This document shows, piece after piece, positions 35,168-46,600 of a DNA stretch of 64,000 bases. Below the pieces are notes generated by a model. The model did not search any database. It saw nothing but the letters and a program-made list of their open reading frames with translations, and was not told the DNA's origin. Positions within the stretch are counted from its first letter, which is position 1. Every line of letters begins with the position of its first letter. The DNA is taken from positions 33,873,681 through 33,937,680 of the forward strand of contig NC_088786.1 of assembly GCF_949628265.1 (NCBI RefSeq), in the 5' to 3' direction. The position numbers and the translations under genes are program-made. This stretch comes from Cloeon dipterum. Taxonomy: Eukaryota > Arthropoda > Insecta > Ephemeroptera > Baetidae.

Positions 35168-37564
35168 ATGTATGCCTGCCAAGGTTCTTCTCAAGGCTCA
35201 GGATCTACAGCATCTTCAAAAAGATCCACTGTTCAGCATGTCCCACTCAAAGTGGTCGTGAGGGTGCGTCCATTGCTGGGAAATGAGGCCCGTGCTTGGT
35301 AAATTAAAATTATTATTTTTAAGTAAAACTAATGATTAGTTTATCTTAGGAACACAATCAGGGTGCTCAGTGACCAGACCCTTATGCTTGGCCCAAAGGT
35401 TGAAAATGCCGCCGCAGATGCCTGGGGGCATGACTTTGCTGGAGACAGGGCTAGGGGCAACAAAGACCTCATTTTCGGCTTTGACCGCGTCTTTGGACCA
35501 GACTGCAACAACAGAGATATATACGGCGCTTCGATCCAGGAGACCATTTCCAAGCTAATCGACGGCTTTAATTGCTCCAGTAAGCTACGTGCAGTGTAAC
35601 TCATTCAAAAATTAATTTTTTCCTGTTTAGTTTTTGCATATGGGCCAACAGGATCAGGCAAAACTCACACCATGCTAGGCAATCCAGATGAAAAAGGATT
35701 AATCTTCCTGCTCTTGAACGACATATACACCAGGATAGAAAATGAAAAGAATATCTCATTTGTGATCAACGTTTCTTACCTTGAAGTGTACAATGAAAAT
35801 GTAAAACGCCACTTTTAATATTTTCCTATAATTACATAAAAACTTCCCACCACAGGTCAGAGATCTTCTCAGCCCCAGTTCAAACTGCCTGAAATTACAA
35901 GAGGATGGATCAGAGATTTTCGTCCAAGGTCTGCGCTGGTTTTGTCCCTCAAGTCTGGAACAAGTCATGCTGATGCTTCAAAATGGCAATTCCCAAAGGA
36001 CCCAACACCCAACTGATGCAAATGCGGAATCTTCGCGATCGCACGCTGTCTTCCAGGTGAGAATGAAGCTGACTAGGAAGGATGAGAACGGCACTTTGGT
36101 GTCAAAAAATGTGGTCAGGCTCAACATGATCGATCTGGCTGGATCTGAACGGGCAGCTGCCAACAATAACAACGCCCAGAGACTCCACGAAGGCGCCAAC
36201 ATCAACAAGTCGCTCCTCGCCCTCGGCAACTGCATCCAGGCCCTCGCAAATGGCCGTAGTCACGTGCCGTATCGTGATTCGAAGCTGACAAGACTGCTGA
36301 AGGGGGCTCTAGGCGGAAATTCGTACACCGTGATGATAGGCAATGTTTCGCCATCAAATAGAGCGTACGAGGAAACATGCAATACACTGAGGTACGCATC
36401 CAGGGCCAAGGACATCAAGAACTGCATCCGCAAAGTCGTGGAAAAACCTGAATGTGTAGTAGCTGGATTGAACTTGGCTCTGGATCAAGCGCACAGAAAG
36501 ATTGCCACCTTGACTGCTGAAAAAGAAGAGCTGCTCAACAAGATTTTGGCTGCAGAGACAACTCAAAAAGATGATCCACTAGAGAAAATGGAAACCTTGT
36601 TGACTATCATGAAGGGCATTCTGTCTGCCAGACAAGCTGAAGCAATCGCCACAGACTTAGCTGCCACTCTCGAGTGCCACTTGGAAGAAATGTCCGCCAG
36701 ATATGACGAGAAGATAGAGAAAATACAACGATTGAAAAGTTTTGCTCTCTGTGGTGACATTTCTGTTGAAAAGGTTGAATTTTTCCTAAATTTTTGATCA
36801 GCTCATATAGCAAAATCACAATTTCAGATTCAAGAGCAGCGAGCCGTGAAATGCGCCTCCATGAAAGCTCAGCTGAGAGCTGCAAAGCTTGAGTTGAAGA
36901 AGGCAAATGATGCTGCACTTGCTGCCGAGTTGGACTTAGAGCAATGGCTGGTGGAGAATGAGGAGCCATGGGCTGACCTCATTGGAGTTTTCAAGCAGCT
37001 TCAGGAGTACAAATCATTGGTAATAAACTTTTGAAACTCTAAACTACACGCAGTACATATTTCATGTTTTATTCACAGAGTAATTTTGTGGTGTGTCGAG
37101 TGCAGAAGAACCACTGCAAGAATTCCCTGGAAAAGAAGGTGACGGAAAAGAACGAACTTCACCAGATGGTTTGCCTGATTGCAGAGCAATACTCAAAAAT
37201 TTTCAACCAGAGAAGATGCAATGTGACCGAAGAAATGATGAGCAACTACCGCAAAATCCAGGACTTGATTAAAAACAACCATCAAGATGCAAGTGAAGGC
37301 CTACCACTGCAAAGCCCCACAGAGCAGCACCAACCACAGCCTTTCAATTTCAGAGACACGCCAAGCTATAGAGTTCACCCCCACAATCAACGTGCTGCCA
37401 CATACCGCCCACACATGCCAGCACCTTTCACCCTCAAGGACACACCACCTCGCTCAAAGACAACTTACAGCAACTGCACTCCTCCTGCAGCTGGCTCTGG
37501 TAAAAAATGCATTGGATTCATTTGTATGATTGCGTTCTTATTCATACTTTATACCTTAGAATGA
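35168..37564 (+). CDS. Klp67A: Kinesin-8 motor protein (KIF18/Klp67A type)
   Basis: Seven-exon model: 35168-35298, 35350-35579, 35631-35800, 35856-36773, 36828-37019, 37079-37499, 37560-37564 (688 residues). Introns are 51-60 bases and all phases agree. The ATG at 35168 has A at -3 and is followed by a short Ser/Gly-rich leader. The motor domain covers about residues 27-370. It has beta-1 VKVVVRVRP, a long loop 2, P-loop GPTGSGKT (125-132), switch I NAESSRSH (233-240), switch II DLAGSE (270-275) and neck RYASRAKDIK (356-365). The run QRTQHPTDANAESSRSHAVF matches KIF18-type motors more closely than KIF19. A helical tail (about 390-600) and a Pro/His-rich C-terminus follow. Kinesin-8 motors walk to microtubule plus ends and limit spindle microtubule length during chromosome alignment. 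The C-terminus is ambiguous: if the last 60-base intron is retained, the frame runs on to 37564 with a hydrophobic tail (708 residues). Confidence 0.93.
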
Positions 37565-37697
37565 AGAACTGCTAGATGAATGGGGCCCTGCTGAGGTTTT
37601 ATCCTTTTACATGAGATAATTTTTAATATTTGAAATGAAATTACACTAAATTACACACTTTAAATGATCATTATGAATTTGTTTTACGTATAACCAC

Positions 37698-37703
37698 AAT
37701 AAA
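37698..37703 (+). terminator. Polyadenylation signal of the kinesin-8 gene
   Basis: AATAAA lies 134 bases after the kinesin stop in AT-rich DNA. A second AATAAA is at 37740-37745. Either would end the kinesin transcript before the next gene starts at 37888, which supports two separate genes. Confidence 0.6.
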
Positions 37704-37887
37704 AAAATGTTATAGCATCTTTTTGCCATTTTTTTCCCTAATAAACCTTAATAGTTTTCATAGTTTCATCAATTTGCTATGTTGGGGCAGTTTGATTGTT
37801 GCATAAAATCTGAAGTCATTGTTTAAAGCTTGCTGTTATATTTTGAAATGTTTAGAAATTTGGCATTCTTCAAAAATTGCTGGGAGT

Positions 37888-39899
37888 ATGAGAATTTTCT
37901 CTAAAATTTTCGAGTTCAGCAAGTCACTCTTCACCGCGGACCAGAATTTTCCAGACACAAAACTTTTGATGGAATCGACTATGGAAAAAGTGAAGAGCTA
38001 TGAGTTGTGTTTGCAGGACATGAATAAGCTCTTGCAACGCCAAGGTTGTGACATCAAGCTGAATCAAGAAACGAACCTTGAGCTGATTGGTAAATTGGAG
38101 GCAAAATGCGAGGAATCGTTTTCCAAGTTCGTCGCTCGACTGGAATGTCTCGAAAACAGCAAGCTGTCCGCTCAGTTTGAAAGGGACAGCTTGAGGAGTT
38201 GCGTTGCTTCCATTCAGACCAAAGTAGATTCTCTGGAGAACAAGTTCCACAACCTCTCTGATCAATTTGCCACGGTGGAGCTGAATTCCGATGAGCAACT
38301 GCAGATTTTGCAAAAAGCTGTTGACGGGAACGCCAGTGAGATCAAAGACTTGATTGCCTACGTGCAGGAATACGGTGACAACATGCAGAAACACATTTCC
38401 AACACGCAGCAGTTTGTAGCTAATCTGGAAATGTGCTTTGGAAAAAGGGAGAGCTGCGAGACAAACGTGAGAGAACAGATTTTAGGTTTGTAAACATAAT
38501 ACATTATTTTGGATGTGCATTAAATTATTTATTTTAGTGCTAGACAAAGAAATTCACCAACTAGGCAAAGCTCTGGACAGGATCGCAGGAGATGGAGATG
38601 GAAGAGAAAGAGAATTCGCCACTTTGAGCGAGCAGTGGGGCCAATTTCGCGAGGAGCAGTTTCTCCAGACGCAGTTGCTGCAGGATGTTGTGGAGGAGAA
38701 CAAGCAGGAGCTGGCCAAAGCTGTGGAAGTCATCACCAAGATCAACAGTCTGCAAATGGTCTCGGCCCCAGAAGGATCAGAGGTGAGAGAAATGAAAACC
38801 GACCTGCTAAAGGCCACAAGCAGGCTGGCTAAACTGGAGACGCACGTGAAGATGTACTTGGCGAAACTGAGCAAAGCCATCGAAGGAAGGAGCTACGCTG
38901 TGAAGGACGATGGTGGACGCAATGATGTAGATTACACAGACCTGCAGCAGAGGATCAGTGAAATTGAGAATGACGTTCTGTACAATCTGAAGCAGCAAGT
39001 CGAGGAGCTGAAGAGGGAGAACAGCGAGCTGGCCAGAGAGGTGAAGCACTTGAAGCATGCGAGGAGAAGTGAAAAAAGCGCCAACGCTGAGCTGTCGAAA
39101 CGCCTTGAAGCGGTTGAAAATGCGGCAAACTTTACAAAAATTGAAATGAGAAGATTGCAGGTGATGAGGATTTTTAAATTTGAATAAATAACTTGCAATA
39201 GAAGGTTTTCAGGAAGCTTTGCAAACTATTACATCATCGTTGGTGACCAGATTGGATGAAGACATAGTCATCAAAAAGAGTCTGCAAGAGAGCCGGAAAG
39301 AAAATGACAAAAAGTTTGAAGTGGTGCTCGGCTTCATAGAGCCTGTTATGGAGAACATAAATCGCAAAGTCGGCGAAAGAGGCGAGCCTATCCATTCCAT
39401 CTGCAGCCCACTCACAAAAGCCGCTGAGAGCTGGAAGAACGAGCTCGAGAATACCTTGGACGAGGAGGTGGAGAAGCAAACAGTCATGCAGAAACTGACC
39501 ATAGAAAAGGCCAACGGCGACGCAACAGGTTAATATTATACATATTTCGCAAATTGCTGAACTCGCGTCTATTTGAATTTCCCAGGCCTCTCAAACGCAG
39601 CACTGCTGCATTTTGGCGACAAATTGCGGCTGAATCTGCCCGCGGCAAACGAGTCCAAAATTAAGTGCCAGGCAGCAGCTGTCGCCTCGGCAACGCGGCG
39701 CGTCATCAGCAAAGATCCCAGTGAAAAAGGGCTGGCCGCCGTCAAGTGTGTTGCTGACCACGCCAAGTACAGGGAGTATTATTCACGCGTCGCACCACTC
39801 TCAGCCGACGCGGTCCAGCAGCAGACCAACTACATCAAGAAGAATATTAATAACATGCGCAAGCCTGGTAAATCCGCCGCCCAGTCTGGCGCACACTGA
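37888..39899 (+). CDS. Coiled-coil protein of unknown family, 616 residues
   Basis: Four-exon model: 37888-38485, 38538-39160, 39213-39528, 39586-39899. The introns (52, 52 and 57 bases) have clean GT-AG ends and matching phases, and the CDS totals 1851 bases. Most of the protein is heptad-rich, Glu/Lys/Leu-rich helix, for example LQQRISEIENDVLYNLKQQV and ELKRENSELAREVKHLKHAR, interrupted by short polar hinges. The last 100 residues are basic and end in a Lys/Gly/Ala-rich tail. No signal peptide, membrane segment or catalytic motif is present. I do not recognise the family. The tail resembles long mitotic or centrosomal coiled coils only in a generic way. It sits about 330 bp downstream of the kinesin-8 stop on the same strand. 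The ATG at 37888 is the first in frame and has A at -3. An out-of-frame ATG at 37848 opens a short frame that ends at 37903, overlapping the start, so either transcription begins after it or translation is dampened. Confidence 0.85.
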
Positions 39900-39992
39900 T
39901 TAATCAGACACTCTATGGAGACACTGCGCTTGTTCCACTCTTCACGGTCAAATATATTACAGAAATTTTGGGATGCGGACTTTTCCTCTAAA

Positions 39993-39998
39993 AATAAA
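39993..39998 (+). terminator. Polyadenylation signal of the coiled-coil gene
   Basis: AATAAA lies 94 bases after the stop at 39897-39899; a second AATAAA follows about ten bases later. This fits the 3' end of the four-exon gene. Confidence 0.6.
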
Positions 39999-40239
39999 CA
40001 ACAAATAAATATTGAATATTAAAATATTTAAAAATAATTTATATTATGATTACCTTAACAACAAATAAAATCAGATTCAACAGCTAAAGATAAATTAATC
40101 CCGGATTGGAATAATCAAAATCCCGACCTAATAGGTGGTTTTACGAGCTCATTGTCAGTTTATGGTCATTATTTAATTATTAAGCTAATCGAGGTACTAG
40201 ATGTTGCAAATTCTTGCCGACAGTTCAATTTAATATCCC

Positions 40240-40670
40240 AATATAGGGATACACCAACTTAGAAAATAAAAGTACTGTGTGTGTTGTGTGAAACAAAGGA
40301 AACAAAGTTTCCCGATTTTGTGTTGGCGCCATTTTTGCGGCAGTAATCCACACTCACAGATGCGTGCTGCCCTCGGTTGGCCGCACTGCAAACCCGGAGC
40401 AGCCAGCAAGTAGCACGCGAGGGGTTTGTTGTTGCGGTCAGCTGCGGTTTTGCTGCTCGCTGCTCGTCGTATTATTTGCTTGGCAAGAGTACCACCGGTC
40501 GCTTGCTTTTCTTCCTCTTTTATGAAGACTCACTTCATGTTGACCCTTTTTCTGCCGACGTGGGTGGTCGGCTGACACCCGCAATTAAATGCCAGAGACA
40601 ACCTGCCGACGCCCCCACATCGCCTGCGAGCAACAGTTTTCCTTGAGAGAAATTTGCGTGGAACTGTTCA
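40240..40670 (+). promoter_or_regulatory. Promoter / 5' UTR region of the MIPOL1-like gene
   Basis: A GC-richer block follows AT-rich intergenic DNA. It contains TTGGCGCCATTTTTGCGG (about 40323-40340), a palindromic GGCGCC core that resembles an E2F-type site, and several CAGC/GCTG words. The first coding exon (40671-40684) lies at its end, before a consensus donor GTGAGA. No TATA box was seen. The long frame from 40377 stops at 40644-40646 and is not part of the protein. Confidence 0.4.
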
Positions 40671-43600
40671 ATGCGTCACAAAAGGTGAGAGTCTTGAATT
40701 TTAATGCGTTGTTAACGTTCTCGAGGGAATGTCATGAATTATTTATTCTGTCGAGTTATCGCTTTAAACATACATATTCATGACATGTATGTATTTGGGA
40801 AACCGTACATGTCGGCTGATTTTGTGGTTTTGCAATCTGATATATCTCTCCTGCTCTCGCTCTCCTTTCCTCCTCTACAAGCTGGCATCTAATTTATGCA
40901 CACTGACACGCCGGTCTGATTGCAGACTCATCATGTGAGGCACCTCAGCGTAGATCAGCTGTTGGCAAGCCGTTAGGTTGCCCCTGGTTACTCTTTTATT
41001 TTCGTCCGATGGAACGCCCAAGGTGAGATAGCCTAGGCACACACAGTGTGTGATTATTATTTTTGTAAACATTGTTGCAGCTCGAGAGGGAGCAGCCGGC
41101 GAGAGAAGGAGGCCGGCCGGTCGGGGGCGCCGAAGCAGAGCAAGAAGGCGCCGAGGACCACGCACGGTTACTCGGGCAACTTCCTCAATAGCACATACCC
41201 GACGACGCTGTTCAACAAGGGCTACAGCCTCTGCGACCCCTACTTCGGCGTGCTCGGCCCACACAATTTCTCCAACCCCGCGCCGCCTCCCTACTCGGAC
41301 CTGCTGCGGAAGCCCACCTTTCCCTACGGCCCTCCATTCACTCACAATCAGCCCGTCTACCGCGAGCCGGGCGGCCCTTACGTGGTCCTTCCCTCGGAGC
41401 CAACCTCCTTGCCTGTCTACGGACCGTGGTCATCGCCAAGAACGATGCGACCGGCCATGGTGAATCCAACCTGGGACGTCTGGTCCCCTGAATTAAATGC
41501 GAGAGAAGCCCAAAAACTGCCACCAACAAGATTTACCAATGGTAATGGAGTTTTCAATTGTAGTTAATTAAATTGTTAAGCCTAACAAGACAAACCCATA
41601 ATGTAATTTTAAAGAGGTGAAAATTAGCAATAATTGAGAATTTGGAAGTGTAATGTTCCTTGTCCAGAAGTCACAGTTTAAGTGGATCAAGTATAAAATA
41701 CATGATTTATCAGTAAATTATGAGCTCACACAATCTGTTTAAAATAGTGATTTTCATTTGTTTAGATCATTTTGTTTAATGCGTAGTGTTATTTCTATGA
41801 TTCAATTTCACATTGACTGTCTAAACTGTCTTGTCCAAGCAAACTTTCCAATATTTTCAAAGCATTTAGTTTTTTTTTCTTAAAAATGAGGCTGAGCAAA
41901 CTAGAACAACATATTATATTGTTAAAAAAAATTATTCTTAAGTAGGCAGATTTGTCGGCAGGGTCAATTCAGATGGGTTTGAAGTGGATGGGTTTTCATT
42001 GCAGCCATTATTGCTGCCATTAAATACAGTTTTTTTCATGCGGATTGCATTCCTTGCTTCCCCCAACCAAAAAGAAATATTTCGTAAGTTATTTACTGTT
42101 TCATTTGAAGCTATGGACATTATGCAACATTTTTGTGGCTTTTCTCTTTGAAAAGCAACAAATAATTCTTATATATTTCCTGTTAATTAAAATGTTGACA
42201 CTAGAGGTTGGTTGTTCTGTAGTATAATTAAAACGGACTTAATTTAATTGTTGGCTGAGGTTGGAGCCAGTTGTGTTTTTCATGAAGCCGAATTTTGTCA
42301 GAATGGAAGAATTTTTTTAAAGGAACAAAGATAAAGTCTGTTTAAATTATATTATGGATTGCCTGTTAAGTCAAATCCAATCTTTGGGAAAAAAATTACT
42401 TGTAGAAGCGTGATTCAGATGATTTCAAAAGGTCTCGGAAGTTTCAAACTGTTTTGGGATTCAAAGAGAGCTCTAGACAATTTTAAGTTTGACTAAACAA
42501 TATACTCTAAATTGTGTAAAGTGTGCTTACTTGTTGTCTAAAACCTAATCAGGTGCTCAGAAGAAACAAAAAATTATAGCCCTAGATAAGACGGATGGGT
42601 ATTTTTTTAAATAATTCTTAAAAAACCCATCTGGAATGCCTCAAATCACGAAAAATAAAAATTTATGAAAAGAAAATTTAAATGAAGAAATAATAATATT
42701 ATTATGAATGTTATCAGTTATATTTTAAAACGAAATCAATTGAAGTTCTGAACCTGACATAAATGGGCACTTATTAGTATTATAAATTATCTAAATTTTA
42801 AATTAAACTGGACATTCTTTGTTACAGGTCACTTGTGGATCCCTGATGAAGACGACTATGCTAGTTTGCCTCCGCAGGTGAGCACGGATGACAAGTCCGC
42901 TCAACACTCACCCAGGCCCGACAATCGGCGCTTCAGCGACCCGTGCCTCAACATTCCCCCGGAGGAAAAAGACAACGACTCTTCAAACACCGATTGCAAC
43001 GACGAAGAAGAAGGCGAGGCTTCTTCAGCTGCCACTCTTGCCATGCAGGGAAACCTGGTCCAGCAGCTACTAATGGAAATGGGAGCGCTAAGAGCGTCTA
43101 ATCAAAATCTGCAGCGCGAGCTGAACGAAACAAAGTTGCAGCTCGAGGCTGTCAAAGCGAGGCAGAACACGTCCTGGAGGAAACTCGGTCCTGAATATCA
43201 GCCTGGCATGTTTACTGGTAAGTTAAAATGGTGGAGGATCGATGCGTTGAGTTTATGTTAAAATTTATTGTTGACAGAAATGGTCAGAGAAATTCGGGAA
43301 GCGAGTCGAATGCGTGACGAGGCTGTCATGTCCCGGCTGAGGATGGCAAACGGCACCTTCCAGGATTTTACCGACCCTCGCCACTTCTTTGAAACAGTGA
43401 GTGGATTAGTGAGGTCTATTTGTAATTGGGAATCACAAGAAGCGTTCACAGTGATTGTTCTTTTGGCCAAAAACAGTTGCCACCTTGTCTCCCCGCGTAA
43501 TCCAATTGCAAGGATAAACAGCATTAAATAGGCTTCGCGGGGACGAGAAGTAAAATTGACATTAAGTAGGTAGCGCTGTTCGCATGCTTCGCCAACAGAT

Positions 43601-46600
43601 GGTGTGGTAGTTTAGAGCTGATGAATTCGCCGGTTGCGCGGGTTGCATACTTGCTGCCTCTGGTGGAATGGAGCAGACTCACAGATCTTAAATGTTGCAA
43701 AGCATCACGGTGACAAATTGATATTCATAAAAATGTTAAGAGACTCGGCAGATTTTGCATGCAAATTGCAAAGCACGCACACAACAATCTTCTCCAGCGA
43801 AAGGCTGAAAGTGTCGCTTTGAAAACTCATTAAACAGATTTTAATCATTTTTCATTGGCGATTTGTGCTGTGATTTTGTTTGCGTTCAAGCCGATTTGTT
43901 GATCGAGATTTGATGAATCAATTAGGAAGAAACGGGTAGCGCGGCGGAGGTGTCTGAATTGGGGTGCAAAGTGAATGGTAAATAGCTCGAGTCTGGAGGT
44001 TCTATAGACATTGTGTAAGTGTAAGTACAAATACACACTGTGTCTATATAAAGTAGCGGATGAGAACAAGATCATCTTGACTATTGACTACCATCATCAT
44101 CATCTCTCGTGCGATGTTGATGATGGTCTTTTACCCGTTTGTACACTGCGATTTGAGTGCTGTTTCAATCAAACAAAAATATTTGCGCTGGCTCTTTTCA
44201 AATGTCAGCGTGGCGCGCGGCGGCAGCTGAGTGTTTAGAAATGTCTGCTTGCTTTGGGTTTGCGTAGAATAAATATGTGCCAGCAGTCGGTGTGTGCTCT
44301 CTCCACCTCGATCAAACTAGAATGTGGGGATTTCTAATTCTATTTGAAGCACTTAAACATATTTGCACTTCCTTTCCCTCTCGTTCGTGTCCGCACGCCA
44401 AAAGAGCAAAATCTGCAGATTCCGGCCCAGTCGGTCACAATTGTTTCGCTCTGCGCCGCCTCTTGTTTCAGCTGCCTTTGTTGATTCAGAGGGTGCCACT
44501 TTATTTCGCAGGTTAAAGTGTAATCACCTTACCTACGCGTAAATTGCAAAATGAGAACCTAACATAGGAGTAAACAAAATTCCCAAATCTCTCAGTTAAA
44601 TGTTAAAATCTTATTTTTCTGTTTTTAATATTTATTGAGGCAGATTTTAATATCTTAATGGTCTGACAAGTTTCATAAAAATACATGCTGTGGAATTAGA
44701 AGAGTAAAAGTAGGTTTGTCACAAGGATAAATGAATGACCAATTTATTATTTCGAAGATATATTCGGTAAGCCCCTCGAACTTTTCCTTTTGAAATAATT
44801 TAAACTCCTTTTATGGAGCAAAGCACATTCAAAGAGTTTTCATTCAGAAAACAAATTTAAAACGACTAAGTTGAAGCCTTTAACATTTTAGTCTACCCAT
44901 ACAAATATATCCAACATTCAACTGATTTCGTAGTTTGGTGATAGACGGTTTAGCAACTATGGTAAAGTGAGCACCAAGTTAGAGGAACCACTCAAAAAGT
45001 TTGACAAAAAGACAAATATTTGCGTCAGGCCGCCAGCTGAAGCATCCCTAAAACAAAAAGGACTCGATATGCAAATGAGTTGACACCATTGCGTTTTGGG
45101 GCCAGACGGAAAGGGCCGAGTCATTGGTTGTTTGCCTTGCATGCTTGGTTTTCTCTCCGCTCGCTCGCGCTATAGATTGATGATGAGGCTGCATCAGCGC
45201 GGCGGCGGCGACGACGGCGGCGGCGGCCATTGTTGTTCGCAGCAAGTCGAGATTTTTTCTCCAGGCGAGCGAGAGAGTCAAGTTACCGAGGTCTGCGTTT
45301 GCCATTGGTTAAAGGCACGGCAAATATTAGCCCATGTAAGTGGATGGATTTCCCTCTTTTCCTTGCTCGGGCATCAACAACTGCATGACGAGGACAATGG
45401 CAGCTGTTGTGTGAGCGCGCCACTAAAATAATAGAACTTCTCGGGTTTCACGTATGATATCGAGTGACACGCACAATAAGATGGGGCTCCATTAGCTGAA
45501 TCAGCCTTATTAACTCGGCCTTGCCTGCGCTTGGATGGTTTTCACCGTTTTTTGTGACACTCTCGTCACCTCGCTTAATTTAATAGGCGAATTTCCGTTC
45601 GAAATTTTGACTTTTCAATTCTGCAAGTTAAACTGTCCCAAAGTGCGGTTATCCTGCAAGCACGTGATTTCCGTTGGCGAGCAGGTAAAATATTTTGGTC
45701 GACTTCGCGGCACTTCCATTGTTTGCCCTGAAGGCAGGGTCAGCTTTATTTTGTGGTCCCGCCAAAAAAGAACACCCAAGAAGCAGCGGAAACCTCAATA
45801 TATAATGCACCAAGTGAGGACATCCGACCTTAGGAAAATCAAACAAATTGAAAATACATACGTATTTAAACAACGGGAGGGGACCAAAACACGAATACGT
45901 GATGGTTGCCGTAAACCGCTGCATTTACGCACCTTTCCTTTTGTACCTTTGCACCGCCGACGGATGTTATTTTCAAGGCGAAACGTTAAAATTCGGCCCT
46001 AGACGAAAATATCGCTGCCTGTGAAAACAAAAATACTCGGCATGAAGCTGTATTTGGCAAAAAGGGACACCTTTAACCATTTTGATATAGTGTTTGTATT
46101 TTTTGTATCAAAATCGTTAAAAAAAAAACAGAAAGATGATAAGATCGTCTATTAACTCCGTAACTGAGTTGTAAAACTGTCATCTGAAAAACCTATGTTT
46201 TTACTCCTCTGCATTTTTATGAAATTAAACGACGTGCTCACAGGAAGGTTACTCGCTACTTGCTGGTTTGCACCTTTCCAGCATGCGTGATTTGGCTTCA
46301 CGGGACGAATGTCTAGCGTTTCAATGCAGTCCTCGGTGCGGAGGCAAGTGGCCCTTTAGTGGGCTGGGTCCCTGTGCGGCCTGGTGCGCGGTGTTATTGG
46401 GACCCGCGTTTCAGCATTCGTGCCAGTGCAGTGCGCGCCCTTCTTGGTCCTCGGACAGGGATAAAATAAGCAAAAGAAAACAAAAAAAATACCCGTTTAA
46501 ATAATTATAATTAAAACCTATAACCACCAAGCAATTTAAATCATATTGCTATGCAAATATCGAGCTTACAATTAGCCCGCATAAAAAAGTTGTTGCTTTT

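Noticed and set aside
35168..39899. Kinesin-8 and the downstream coiled-coil exons as one large kinesin gene
   Set aside because: The last kinesin exon leaves one base, and the only acceptor-like site (37919) would need two. Poly(A) signals lie between them, and the coiled-coil frame has its own ATG at 37888.
40377..40646. 89-codon open frame just before the MIPOL1-like gene as its N-terminus
   Set aside because: It ends in a stop at 40644-40646 before the donor. The ATG at 40671 downstream in the same frame gives a consistent start.
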